Assembly (NCBI RefSeq): GCF_023343835.1
Contig: NC_064447.1
Span: forward strand, 744,001-808,000
Reading direction: 5' to 3'
Length of the DNA stretch: 64,000 nucleotides
Source: Lagopus muta
Taxonomy: Eukaryota; Chordata; Aves; Galliformes; Phasianidae
A program made the translations under genes and the position numbers. Position 1 is the first letter of the stretch. Each line of letters starts with the position of its first letter. Below the pieces are notes generated by a model that did not search any database, was not told where the DNA came from, and saw only the letters and a list, made by a program, of their open reading frames with translations. Of this stretch, positions 21,067-33,209 are shown piece after piece.

Positions 21067-24000
21067 GTTGGTAGCTTTGCTTTTTGTTGAGTATCATCCT
21101 TGTTTGCTAATATTATAGGCCATAGGCTGTCTCCTCTGGGGAATGAGGCATCAGTTTTGTTATAAATAGGAAACATACACTCATTTTCTATGCATAGGGG
21201 AAGCACTTTGTTCTCGGAGAAAGATGAATTGTGTAGTCCCAACAGGTGACACACAGTAGATGTTGTTGCTTTCCATAACCTGAGCTGTAACCCAGCCGTG
21301 CCCTTTGCTTTTGCAGATGTCAGCTGTACCATCTGCTCACGAAAAAAAAAAAAAACAACAGCCATGCATCGCTGTGAAAGCCCTGAGGTCTGTGGTCTTT
21401 TCTGCACTCTGATCAGGACGTACGTTTTTAAATAGCGCGACCTTTATTGAGCCTTACAAAAATGAACTGTGCGAGATGGAAAACCTGAAACACATACAGA
21501 CAAGGTTTCCTGGTAGGAAAAAGAATACTGTTGTATTGCAGGAGCTTTAAAACTAGAAGAGATAAATTCAGTTCATCTCCTCTGAAAACCTTTGGGAGAG
21601 CCTCAGAGAAAAAGGAACAGGTGACAACAGATACAGAGATCTGATCAGAGAGGGCTGAAGGACGGGAAAAATTCTTGCTCCATTGCAATCACAGGCTGTT
21701 TTTGGCACTGCTTTCAACAGAATGAGGTCTTCATCAACTGGAATGTTTAACACATGACAGTTTTGCAGCCTTCTCCCTAAGGAGAGTGCTGTGACCTGTG
21801 AGCCGGCTGCCTGTCGCTTCTGCTGCCAGGTGCTGGCTGGGAAGTTCTGCCAGCAGCCTGGGAAAGGGAAAACTGCAGAGCTGTGAGGGCCTCGCTGCCT
21901 CGTGTCTCTCCCCTTTTCTGCATCCAGGCAGGGTGTTTCCTTCTACATCTCATGAAAGCTACAGAAATGCTTTCTTTCTGTAAATGAGGCCCTCTGCTCC
22001 AGTTTCTCCAAGGACAACTACTGAGGACAGCTTCTTCCATCCTGCCCTCCTGAAGGTCAGTTCCCAGATCATTCCATTGTTTTTTCTTTCCTCCATATGT
22101 CACTGTCCCCTTGCTTTTCTACAGCAAGAAGTCATGTCATACAAGGTGAGCCCTTTGGTAGCGTCTGCCTCCCTCATATCCCATCTGGACAGCCTAAGGT
22201 TGCAGTTGTTGCTGGTCTCTGGTGAGAAATAAACCTGAGTGAAACACTAAAGCAATTGCTTTGTAGCGTAAAGCAAATATCAGTGGTTTTGTTTCCTCTG
22301 CTTTGTTTGATTGAATTCTAGCTGGCTTCAGAAGGAACACAAGCAGCACGGATCAGCAGGTATTACTCAAGAGCTGCTCTGCAGACTCATGCCAGTCTAA
22401 GCTACTGCCAGTATGGATGGCAGCACTCAAAGAAGTGCAAGCACTGACATGAGGTCACACAACTCTGAGAAATGCGGCTGCTCTTGCTAAGATTCTCTCT
22501 GACTTCATTACTCGGTGACTAAGGGCAACAAAAAACCTTGTCCTAACAGACCAGCTTTTCTAATTCAAAGGAGATGGAGGGCAAATTTAAGGAATACTGT
22601 GCTGCTTTGTGTCACCATGAAATATCAGGTATTCTTAACAATCAATGTCAAATCCTCCAGACTTCCTGAAAATGGGAAAAATAGGAGCATCCTGCTAAAA
22701 ATCAGAAACAGTGAACTTTTTTGGCTGGTCTTGAGGGCGGTCTAACAGGGGCTGACTGCTGAGTTATTCATTGGCTTTGCTTACAGCCTGAACATTTGTT
22801 ATAGCTGCCAAAATTCAGGACAGCTCCCTATGTCAGATCAGGTAAAGGCTGTTCAGGGAAGTTATGACACTTAAATTAATGGGACCTACTCCTAAGACTG
22901 TTTCTGGGAGGTGACATATGTGAAACCACAGACTCCTCCAGAAAAGCACATTGGATGTCTAACACAGGCAGATGTTGAGGTAAGTGTTTCTGAAGAGTTT
23001 TTTAGGTATGTGAAATTGTCTGTATGGTAATACAGAAGTTGCCCAGCTGGTGGAAGATATTTTATGATGTAAAAATCAGTGGATGAGGCATGGATGAAAA
23101 CGCTGCCAAAGCAGGACCACTGATATGACAAATATGGTGCCAAGCAAGTGCCACAAGAAAATCTATGAATTGCATATATTCACTGTTAGTTACAGATCTT
23201 GAATCCATCATTTCAGGATGCTGTTAAAATTCATGCTGTTCTGAGAGGCACTCTTGGAATATGTATAAAATTACCCAATTAATCTTAAAAAAAGTCCAGT
23301 GAGATAGTAGATTTTGGGAGATAAGCCGTGAGCAACTAAATACACTGCCAGGCACCCATCGAGTGGGCTTTCCTTGGAGAAGAACACTGTGCCGCTGCTT
23401 TCTGAGAGCTGCCTTACAGCAGGAGCCGAGCTGGATTAGGGACTGCAGGAAACACATTTGCAAATCTCCCAATTTTAGTATTCTTTCATATATTAAAAGA
23501 GCATTTTACCAAACATTCATACAAATGAGTGAGTTTAATGTTGCAAACTAAATTACCTCCTTACTGAAGTGCTTTCTTTGACAGACACAGATCCTGGGGT
23601 CAGTGGTCACTGGTTTCTACATCTGTGATTAAATCTGACGGTGAAACTGGGGAAATCCCTGAGATACTCAACCCTGGCAAATGAAATACAAGTATTTTTC
23701 AGCACTCCTTTTCTCCTTCCCATTCCCACCCTCTGAAGCACCTAAGAGCACGTTTAAAGACCTGGCTGTGCATGGCAGGATCTGTATAAAGATCAGAATA
23801 ACCAAACCTGTGGTTCCACTCCTTCCCCCTTCCCCCCCCCCCCCCCATTCAGGTGTTAGTGGAGGGGATGGAATGAACCAAGCACTTCTGCAACACAGAT
23901 GGATCCCCCGTGTCTCTGCACCTCCATGGTCTGGATGTGCCTTCACCCTCCTGGCTGGCAGTGGCTGCAAGGTGTGTGTTTATGCGTTCTCTTATGGCAG

Positions 24001-26871
24001 TACACACAGCAGCAAGGCTTTGATGTGTAATCTCTACGTGGCAGTACCCAAAGTCAGTAAATGAAATCACAGTCTCATATCGATTTTATGTATGGCTGAT
24101 AATGAATTTCGGAATCCTCAGGGATTAGGTAAATGTGCTGACACAGAGCTATGGGGTAAGCTCATATTTTTCTTTGTCATAGCAGCTAGCCACTATTGAC
24201 ATACACATTTTTGCTATGATCACATATTAAAATTCAGTATGTGTGTCTCGTCTCATTTCAAACAAGGTGAGGAGGGGGTTGGGGAGTGGGTGGAATTGGC
24301 CTGCTAATCCTAATAAAAGGAAACCCATTCAAATGAGTAATTTTATAAACTGCTGAGCACTCGTGCTGAATGAGGAGTGAAGCCTCTTGCTGTTAGCTTT
24401 GGCAAAGGCAAAGCTGCTTTGATTATTAAAGCCACCATGAGGGAATACCTAGCAACAGATGCTGCCAGTGAACCACACAGACCTTGGTCAGAAGATCCGT
24501 TTGATATATAAGAGTGAGGAAACATTTCAATTGATAAAAAGGACAGAATGAACTTCCTGCTACATCCAAAGCAGAAGTTTGATGCACTAAAAAAAAAAAA
24601 AAAAAAAACTGAAAAAGTTACTATTTATACTGTAACTATGTAAATTGTGTTTTTCCGTGCTAGGAGGTGATGTTTAAAACACATCAGAGGTCTGGACACA
24701 AGAGGAGAGGGATGCGCACAGCTGAGGACAGGTCTCTGAGCACCAGCCCCTCAAGAACCTGCAGTCCCAGCCCCAGTCTGTGAGTATAGGGGGCACAGAT
24801 CAGGATCCCCACATGAGCAGCAACAGAAACCATTTGAGAACTGACTTTAATAGTTAAAATTCAATTTCCATACTCCAGTGACTTATGTATTAATATTCCC
24901 TAATTTTTGGTTACAGAAGGCAGCACTCGCAGCATTTACAAAGCTCACACAACCCTCAGAAGTCACTTAGATAGTGGTTTTGAAGGCAGGTTCTGCTAAT
25001 CAATGTGTTAAAGATTTCTTTCATACTGCCATCCATCATTTTATCATAGCACACTGTTTAGCAATTTGCTTATGCTAATTATTACAACAGACAGAGAAGC
25101 TCTGAGCACAGCCCTAGGCTGTGTTTGCTGTGTTATTGACATTCCCTTCATCTACCACGGGGAAGGCCCGAAATCCCCCAAACACCAAGAAAAATGTAGA
25201 TACCAAAAGTGTATCTCTTCCAATTGGCAAGTTCCCCTTGATGCTCTCGGCAGAGGGGAAAGCTGCTCCTACCTCCTCCACCAGAAGCACTCCTGGGTGC
25301 AGATGTGGCAGTGAGACAGCCAGGAATCTGAGAGAAAGGGACAACTCTGATGCATATACCATGGTAAATGTGTTCAGGGATCAGGAATGTTGATTACAAG
25401 AGCAAAGCAGAGAGATAGCAGTTAGTTTGGCAGATAGAGCACTAGGTCTGTGGGCATTGCCTTCAGGCTTTGTTTTCCAACTGTAGCTGCATTGCCTGTT
25501 TTGGCTGTTTTGACCTTTCTGAGGGCAGAAGAATTTGCCAGGGTATTCTGCTCTAGTGTCTTCCTAACTGAAAGTATTTTGGCAGTGTGTGTGGAAGTAT
25601 GAGTATGCCTCTCCCATAATCTGTGCAGATATGGAAGTTTGTTAGGGTAAACAGAGCTCCTCTCCTTCCCACCCGTGCAGAGTAAATGTTACCTCATATT
25701 CCGCACTCTCCATATCTAACCATTAACTGCATCCTCCCCATGCAGTGAGCTGAAGGGGGCTGTGAGGAGGAGCCTTCAGATTATCCTATAGTGGGATTTT
25801 AGATGGCAAGTTTCAACAGTCCTGGATCTCTTAGGGAGCTGCCAGCAAGGATAAAGGCACTGAAACATCTCTGCCTCCCATCTACCCTGGGAGAACACAG
25901 CAAGTACCAATGTAGGCTGGGAAAAAGTCAGACATACCTCTGGATGGAGCTCTGCATTTTGGGGCATGCCCCAGAGCCCAACAGGGTGAGCTCTGGGCAG
26001 GTGTTCATGGGCTGATTATTTGAGTATCTGAACATCCTGCCTTGCCTCTGGCCTTGCTGAAAACCTGAATGCAATGTTGAAATTGCAGCCTGTCACAGAA
26101 CAATAGTTTTCAACCTCCATCATAACTGTCCTCTTCAAAGTAGCACAGAAGACTTTCCTGACAAGGCCATTACTGTTGAAAGGACAAAGGGAAAGTAGTT
26201 AGTCGGCTGTGTTCAGAACTGGGTTATCAAATTAGCTTCAGTCACTTTCAATTACAGAATCTCGTGGTTTTGAAATGAGTTCTAAATGAGGGGCTATAAT
26301 TCTTTGTCTGCAGTGAGCAAAAGAACATAATCATCATTATTTAATAGGAGCATACAGTCTAGCTAGCTCCAGGATAAGTTCATCCAAAAGAAGAAAGGAT
26401 TCAATTGGTATGAGCAAGGGAAAAGATTATCAGCTGGCCAGACTTCAGTGCATTTCTTTAGTCCTGCAGCTATGTAAGTGACCTTGGGACTCATCCAGGG
26501 GAGATATGCTTCCAGGGCCATTCTGAACTTCTAGCTAATGAAACATAAATACCAGAAAAATTAGAGCAGTAGAAGTTGTCCTGTGTCATTCCACCTTATG
26601 TTTGGTCTTTGTTCTGCAGTGGCTTTGATTCTGCCTGAAGAACATTGCTGTTGTTATGATGGTGTCAATTCCTACCTATCTGTGGCTGCTCGGTGTTGCT
26701 GCTGCTTTGTAACACAGGAACAAGGAGAGAGAAGAGCTGAGCTCATGCCTAGAGAAAGAAGGTTCACTTGTGGGATCAGGCAGCCTCCCAGAACGAGCTG
26801 CAGCCTGTCCTGCTGCACCATGCTTTCCCCAGATGAGCAGCGAAACAGAGCAGTATTTTGGAGAAGTATTC
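21067..26871. other. No supported gene; two homopolymer runs
   Basis: A run of 15 C lies at 23,832-23,846 and a run of 20 A at 24,589-24,608. Several 60-130 codon frames overlap on both strands, none with recognisable protein. The stretch 21,430-22,230 has moderately long minus frames and a minus-strand AATAAA at about 21,445, but no splice pattern. Confidence 0.5.
23832..23846. repeat. Poly(C) run of 15
   Basis: Fifteen C follow a pyrimidine tract (CCTTCCCCCTT). Long C runs are rare in AT-rich DNA and prone to length change and sequencing error. Confidence 0.9.
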
Positions 26872-27266
26872 TGGAGAAGAGAAGGCTGCGGGGTGACCTC
26901 ATTGCAGCCTATCAATACCTGAAGGGAACCTACACCCAAGAGGGGAGTAAACTCTTCAAAAGGGCTGACAACAGCAGGACTAGGGGAAATGGTTTTAAGT
27001 TGAAGGACGGAAGATTTAGGTTAGATGTTAGGGGGAAGTTCTTTACTAGGAGAGTGGTTAGGCCCTGGAACAGGCTGCCCAGGGAGGTTGTGGATGCCCC
27101 ATCCTTGGACGTGTTTAAGGCCAGGTTGGACGGGGTCCTGGGCAACCTGATCTGAATGTGTATGTTTGGTGGCCCTGCTAGGCAGGGGGGTTGGAACTAC
27201 ATGATCCTTGGGGTCCCTTCCAACCCGGGTGATTCTGTGATTCTGTGATTCTGTGATTCTGTGATT
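26872..27266 (+). repeat. CR1 LINE 3' end with expanded octamer tail
   Basis: It starts GGAGAAGAGAAGGCTGCGGG, keeps a readable C-terminal reverse-transcriptase frame ([20 protein letters not shown]) and ends with four GATTCTGT units and part of a fifth at 27,231-27,266. The reading frame stays open for nearly the whole copy, so it is among the younger copies here. Confidence 0.92.
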
Positions 27267-27935
27267 TGCCTTGCCATTCTGCTACAGCCACTTTGCCCCA
27301 GTGAGACAGGATGTCCAGTGACACATCTGGCCAGGGATGACTGGATCATTCACTGAATATGGTCATGAATGGTCATCGGTGGGCACAACACTTCTAGAAA
27401 TATAAGGGCACCATGTATGGTCTGTGCAGGAAGCCAATGCCATGCCATCACCATCCTCGTACAATGCTTCTGGAACCCAAATACCTGGACAGCTCTGCTT
27501 ATGTCACTGGAAGTGGGTAATTCCTTGTAATCAAGGCAGTGACTGGGACCCCTAAGTTCAGCCTAATATCTTGCAAGGACAGCATGGTCCACCAGGGAGA
27601 TCAACAGATATCTTGGCAGGCTTCATTGCAGATTTCATGTCATCTATGTTTTCTGTGACTAAGAGCATGAAAACAGTATAAATACATTAAAGAAGATAAA
27701 CTATAGCCTGCCTTTTTCTTAATGCTTCTGTCTGGAAGCGTGAGACACTTTATGTCTCAGGACTGCAAGAATAAGAAAGAGAAGGAGAGACTTCACAGAT
27801 GTGTTTGCAGTAACAAACATAAGCTTCTCTGCACACGGAAGAAGTAGTATGTGATACCATGACTGATTCTGTCACTGAACACTCCTAAGTCTTGAACACA
27901 AATTCTGATCTGGCCCGTGTCCCACTAAGGCATGC
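27267..27935. other. No gene seen
   Basis: No repeat or frame is recognisable between the CR1 tail and the mariner remnant. Confidence 0.55.
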
Positions 27936-28476
27936 ACAAAGGCTGCCTCCTATTTTATGATGTTGGCCCATGATGTCAGAGGCAGATGGGTGGGATGGCA
28001 GCAGAGGTTGAAGCTTCCCACCAGTACCCCATTACATTTTGTTGCCATGTGACAGATGGCAGCAGAGGGGCAATTTGACAGAATGGTGTCTGACATGGGA
28101 GTGCATGCGAAGAAAAGAGGTGTCAGTGAATTCCTCCATGTGGAAAAATGGCACCTACTGACATTCATCAACACCTGCTGGATGTTTATGGACATCAAAC
28201 AGTGGGTGTTGATACAGTGAGGGCTGGGTGCTGCATTTCAGCAGTGTTGACAGCAACAGCAGTTCACCTCCACTGGTGCAGATCTGTACAAGTGAGGCAT
28301 TCAGCTTTTGTTCACTGCTGGTGAAGATGCACAGCGAGTGGTGGTAACTGTGCTGAAAAGTAGTGTTTTGTGTCTGAGAATTTGCTCTGCCAAGTGGTGT
28401 TATTGTGCTCTTTGTACCTGTTGTGTTTTCTGTGGGAACAAATACAAGGCATTACTTTTGGAGTTGGCTATGTATC
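27936..28476 (+). mobile_element. Mariner (Tc1/mariner) DNA transposon remnant, internally deleted
   Basis: The 5' part codes for the start of a mariner-type transposase. MGVHAKKRGVSEFLHVEK (from 28,095) is followed, after a one-base frame shift near 28,146, by MAPTDIHQHLLDVYGHQT (from 28,148). Within about 60 bases the sequence jumps to a C-terminal-type stretch (AFVHCW, an in-frame stop, then CTASGGNCAEK and a stop). The whole catalytic centre with its acidic residues is absent. Degraded inverted ends are suggested by GGCTGCCTCCTATTT at 27,941 and AAATACAAGGCATTAC at 28,440. Such elements are known from galliform birds (Galluhop type). It cannot make transposase. Confidence 0.72.
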
Positions 28477-29786
28477 TTCCTCACCTAAATGTGGACTGGC
28501 ACATCTACTCACGGAGTTTGCACTACCTCTAAGGCAAAGAGAAACAGGTGTCACTGGATTATGATGAGGTAGAAGTGGGGAAGCAAGTTTTGAGCACTGC
28601 TCGATATATTTTCAGGAAAATTTTACGGAACAGATGGACAATCCAAAGACTGTTTTTCTCTTCCTGTCCATTGGATTTCAAAGGGCAGATGTACTGCCTT
28701 TTGGCTGTTGATAAGTTTGGCTTAAATATCTGGTGAAAATATCTCTCTCTGCTGAAATCAAGGGAATTTTGCCATTTATTTCAACAGGTCATTTCTGAAT
28801 CAACATTGCCCCCGGGCTTAGGAATGTGTTTAGATTTACACACAAATGAAAGCAACAGAGAAATAAACCATTTCTTTTCAAGTCCCACAGCTTTTATTAA
28901 TTTGTTTGGTCCTTGTTCTGTACATTAAATTTATTTTCAGCAAGGTTTCTATTCTATACAAGTTACAAAATGGGTATCTGGAGAAAACTCTTACCATTTC
29001 ACACTAGATCTGTTGTTACTAATGCTTTCAGGAACCTAGACATTGCCTGTCTTGTTTTTCTTGACAGTTCTGTGGGTCTTATTTTGTTTTCCACCATAAA
29101 TGGACTTCCACTGACAATGTCTAATACCTGCTGAAATTGCTTATAAATTTCCCTTGGAAAACATCATAATATTATATGAACAAGAAATTATTGTAAGTAG
29201 TGGGAATATCAAGGTCAGTCAGTTGTGTAGTATAAGACTCTATCATGAAAAAGTGCAAGATGTCTACTTAATAGATGTATTGCCTGAATCAGGGTTATAG
29301 CATTTATGCTCAAGTTACTGCTCAGAATGGCAAAGAACTCTCAGTTAAAATGAAAGTTAACAGAAAATTCATTTTCCAATTAGCGCTGGAGAGAGAGGAT
29401 CTCTTTTCTCATCATGGGCACGAGAAGAACAGCGTGTGTTGATTGGTTAACTGGAGTAGGAGGATCCTTTAGGGAGTGTAATAAAAGGAGCTTCATTCAG
29501 GTGCTGAAGGAACATGTAGACCTTGGGTTTACTCTTGGATTTGTCTCCAGGGTCATGTGCTTTGATTTCCTTGATTTCACCTCTCTGAAATGAAGCGTGG
29601 TCTTTCTTCTTACTTGTGGGTTTTTTGTTTTTTGTTTTTTTTCTTCATAAGTATTGACATTTAAATTTTAGACATTTTGCAAGAGACAGAGAGAATTCTG
29701 GGGCCATGATTTTGTTGGGCCCACTTAACACTGCTATGAATCGCAGGGTTTTTAATTACGGGCTGTTCTGTATACATCTGGCATAA
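28477..29786. other. No gene seen
   Basis: A patch near 29,435-29,480 holds GATTGGTTAA and AATAAAAGG, resembling a promoter or LTR fragment, but I cannot find borders. A T/G-rich tract lies at 29,619-29,641. Confidence 0.45.
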
Positions 29787-30436
29787 CACAGAATCACAGA
29801 ACCCTAGGGGTTGGAAGGGACTTCTGGAGATCCCCCAGTCCAAACCCCCCAGAGCAGATTCCTTAGAGCAGGTTGCACCAGAACACATCTAGGTGGGTTT
29901 TGCATGTCTCCAGAGGAGACTCCATCACCTCTCCAGGCAGTTTGTTCCAGGGCTGTGCTGTCCTCAAAGAAAAGAAGTTATTTCTTGTGTTCATATGGAA
30001 CTTCCTATGTTCCATCACCCCTTGTCCTGTCACGGGAAGCCACCAAAAAGAGCCCCACCTACTTGATTCCCTCCAAAGGGAGGTATCTCAGTCCCCTCTC
30101 AGTCTCCTCCAGGCTAAACAGCCCCAGATCTCCTTATCTGGGAGGATCTCCAGGCTCCCACCATCTCTGCAGTCTTTGCTGGACTCTTGTCTTTTTTGAA
30201 CTAAGGAGCTCATAACTGGATGCAGTACTCTGGATGTGGCTTCACCAGTTGGAATAGAGGAGCAGAATGACCTCCCTCACCCTGCTGGCCATGCTCTGTT
30301 CAGTATTCTTGGCCACAAGGGCACCCTGCCAGCTCATGGCTGACCTGTTGTTCACCAAGATACACAGCTCTTGCTCTGCAGAGCTCCTTTCCAGCAGGTC
30401 AGCCCCTAGCCTGTGCTGATGCGTGCGGTCTCATCT
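29787..30436 (-). repeat. CR1 LINE 3' portion, about 0.65 kb
   Basis: On plus it starts CACAGAATCACAGAACCCTA and GGGGTTGGAAGGGACTTCTG. It holds CTCCAGGCTAAACAGCCCCA and ends in CAGCCCCTAGCCTGTGCTGA. This subfamily differs from the other copies in its tail region (TCTGGAGATCCCCCAGTCC). Confidence 0.9.
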
Positions 30437-32603
30437 CAAAATGCTTACTTTCTCATGGAGAATGTGCACTGCCTGCACAAGCAAACTAGTTCCCAGTTTG
30501 AACACTAAACACACTGTAGGCTATTAACATGTCAGAACCCTTCTCGAGGGACCTGTGACATTTTCTGCAGTTTCTCCTTGACAAAAAGAAATCCCCCTGC
30601 ATCCTCTTGCCTCCACGACCATGGTGCATGCATGCCCTCCTGTGCATGAAGTGCAGTACGTGTGTATCTGCAATCTGTAAAAGCAATTAGCGCAGTGCAC
30701 AAAATGAAGGGGCAGCTGGTGTGTGGCTGTGTTGTGTTTACACACCTCATTCATGCACACCTCTGTTACATAGTCTAATGAAACAAGGTGCTCTGAGGGA
30801 AAAGCCCATTTAACAGAATAACAAATCCCATTAAGCTCGGTGGAGATGGAAATCTACTGCATAATAAATTAACTCGAAGTTCTTGACTCTGAACACATTT
30901 CCAGGTCTAGTCTGATACATTTTTAAGCTTGTGTGCATCTTGGCTAATAAACTCAGCATAGTTTTTCCTTTGTATACAAAATATTGATATTTTTGATAGT
31001 TTTTCTCTCTTTCAGTTTCTGTAAGAGCAGCAGTTTCTCTGCTCTGATTTCCTTTTGCAAAAGGAAAAGCTGTCATTATTCAAAGTGAAGGAACTCACGC
31101 ATTCTTGATCCATTCTTGAGGCCACAAAATGGAAGGTCCCTCCCAGACTTGTGAGCAGAGGACTGTTCCTGTCCCACAGGCTTTGTAATCTGAGGCACTC
31201 AGAAATAGCCCACAAACTCACGTTGATCAGGGAGATAAATGTGCTGCCTCTGGGTGACCCAGACAGTTGTATGAGAGCTCTTTTAAGCTGGGAAAGAGTA
31301 TGGCTGTATATGACTTGGTACAGGGACAAGTAAATCTAGTAATTCAGGAGGCAGGTTGTACTGATCTGGATGTAATTCAGCACAAATATGGCCATGCAAC
31401 TTCCAGGAAAGACCTGCTGACCCACTGCTCTGTGGGAACCTACCGGTGGTCTGCCCAGTGTTTCAGCTTTGGGCTCTGTCATGCAGTGTAAGCATATGTT
31501 GTCGTTAGTGCAGTATGCATCAACCTTATCCTTGACATGGTCTTGTTGGCATGTTAACCAAGAGATAGAAAAATTTGGTTAGGAGAATTAATTTTGAGCA
31601 ACCTCCCTTGCGTTTATTGCTTCTGATTGATCATAGCAACTATAGGCATTAAACAGTGAAGTCATCAAATGAAACTACTTGAATAAAGCTGGATTTCCAT
31701 CCTGTGAAGCAAGAATGCATCCTCTTCACTGAAAAGATGGCTCAGGTTATGCAATTGGCAGCCTCACCAGCGTTTCATCTTTGAGTGGTACTCGAAAAGG
31801 AGTGAAGTTTTCTTCTACCTCTTGCAAATATTGATGAAACTGAAAGTGCTTACTTCTGAATGTCCCACTGATCAGAAGACGCCATGAGTATGCTGCCTTA
31901 CTACCACAAAGAAAAGAGATTTTGGAAAGTCAGTCTCCTCCCCCACCTTCCCCTTTTTGTTTAAGTGTCTATTTCCCACCAAAGTTATTTGGGTTCTTTG
32001 GGTCTCCAGTTCCTACTGCATGGGATAGAGGAGTTCCACATATGATCTGGAGGGTATTTCCTCACATCTCTTTCACATGCAGACTGTGGAATAGCTGTCT
32101 GCCTTTCTCTGGCATGCTGAAGACTTGTACAGCACATGCCAGGGGGTGGTGGACTGTGATCCCCATCAGCCTCCCGAACACCAGGTGAGCCTGGGCATCT
32201 ATGCCAGCTCTGCCCAACTGTGGGAGCACATTCTGGGATTTGACAGAACAAGTAATGAATCTGTCCTTGTGTGATGGCTGTGTACTCCCTTTTGAAGGGC
32301 GAAAGGAATGTAAGCAATGAGCAGAAGTCCAACATAGTGAGGTGAATCAATTCTGATGTAACTTCATGCATGTCAGTAAAATTACACTGGGTCCAAGATC
32401 TGTCTGTGCTGAGTACGTCACTGATCTATTGCTGTCTCCTATAGAACAAATGGGACATTTCTGTGATAGAGTTTTCAAGGGCAGAACACCATCATTCCTC
32501 CAGGTACACTGGAAGGGTTAGCTGCATGCTGTTGCCATTAGTTTTAGCAGTCAGCATACCTTCTGCAGAATGCAAGTCCATAAGGAGCAGGTGAGGAGCC
32601 TTT
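30437..32603. other. No gene seen
   Basis: Short frames only. A donor-like ACCAG/GTGAGC occurs at about 32,184 without a partner exon. Confidence 0.5.
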
Positions 32604-33209
32604 GCAGCCCAGAAGGCCAACTGTATTTGTGGCTGCAAAGTAGAGTGGCCAGCAGGGTGAGACAGAGGATCTCCCCCTCTGCTCTGCAATGGTGAGACCC
32701 CCCCTGGAGCACTGTGTCCAGATGTAGAGGCCCCAGTGCAGGAGAGATGTGGACCTGTTGGAGTCTGGGCTACAAAGCAATGCAAGGGATGAAACACATC
32801 TCCTATGGGACAGGCTGGGAGAGCTGGGGCTGTGCAGCATGGAGAAGAGAAGGCTCCAAGGAGAACCTTCCAGTATCTAAAAGGGCTATAAGGAGAAGGA
32901 AACATTCTTTAGCAGGATCTGTTGTGACAGGACAAGGGGAAATAGTTCCAAACTAAATGAGAGGATATTTTAGATTGGATATAATGAAGAAGTATTTTAC
33001 AACAAGGGTGGTGAGGCACTGCCACAGGTTGCCTGGACAGGTGGTGGGTGCCCTGTCCCTGCAGGCATTCCACATCAGATTGGACCACGTTCTGAACATC
33101 TGATGGAGATGTAGCTGTACCTGTTCACTGCACTGGAGTTGGACTAGATGGCCTTTAAGGGTCCCTCCCTTCCAACTCAAAAGATTCTATGATTCTATGA
33201 TTCCGTGAT
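32604..33209 (+). repeat. CR1 LINE 3' portion
   Basis: It runs from GCAGCCCAGAAGGCCAACTG through CTGCTCTGCAATGGTGAGAC and GGACAAGGGGAAATAG to a tail of three ATTCTATG/ATTCCGTG units. Stops and frameshifts are frequent. Confidence 0.9.

Noticed and set aside
21428-22103. Minus-strand gene with AATAAA near 21,445
   Set aside because: The frames are short, in different phases and without clear splice pairs; AATAAA alone is common in AT-rich DNA.
24589-24608. Poly(A) run as the tail of a processed pseudogene
   Set aside because: Upstream sequence shows no coding remnant, no AATAAA at the right distance and no flanking duplication.
26583-27155. 190-codon plus frame
   Set aside because: Its second half is the CR1 3' portion, and the first half has no recognisable product or independent support.
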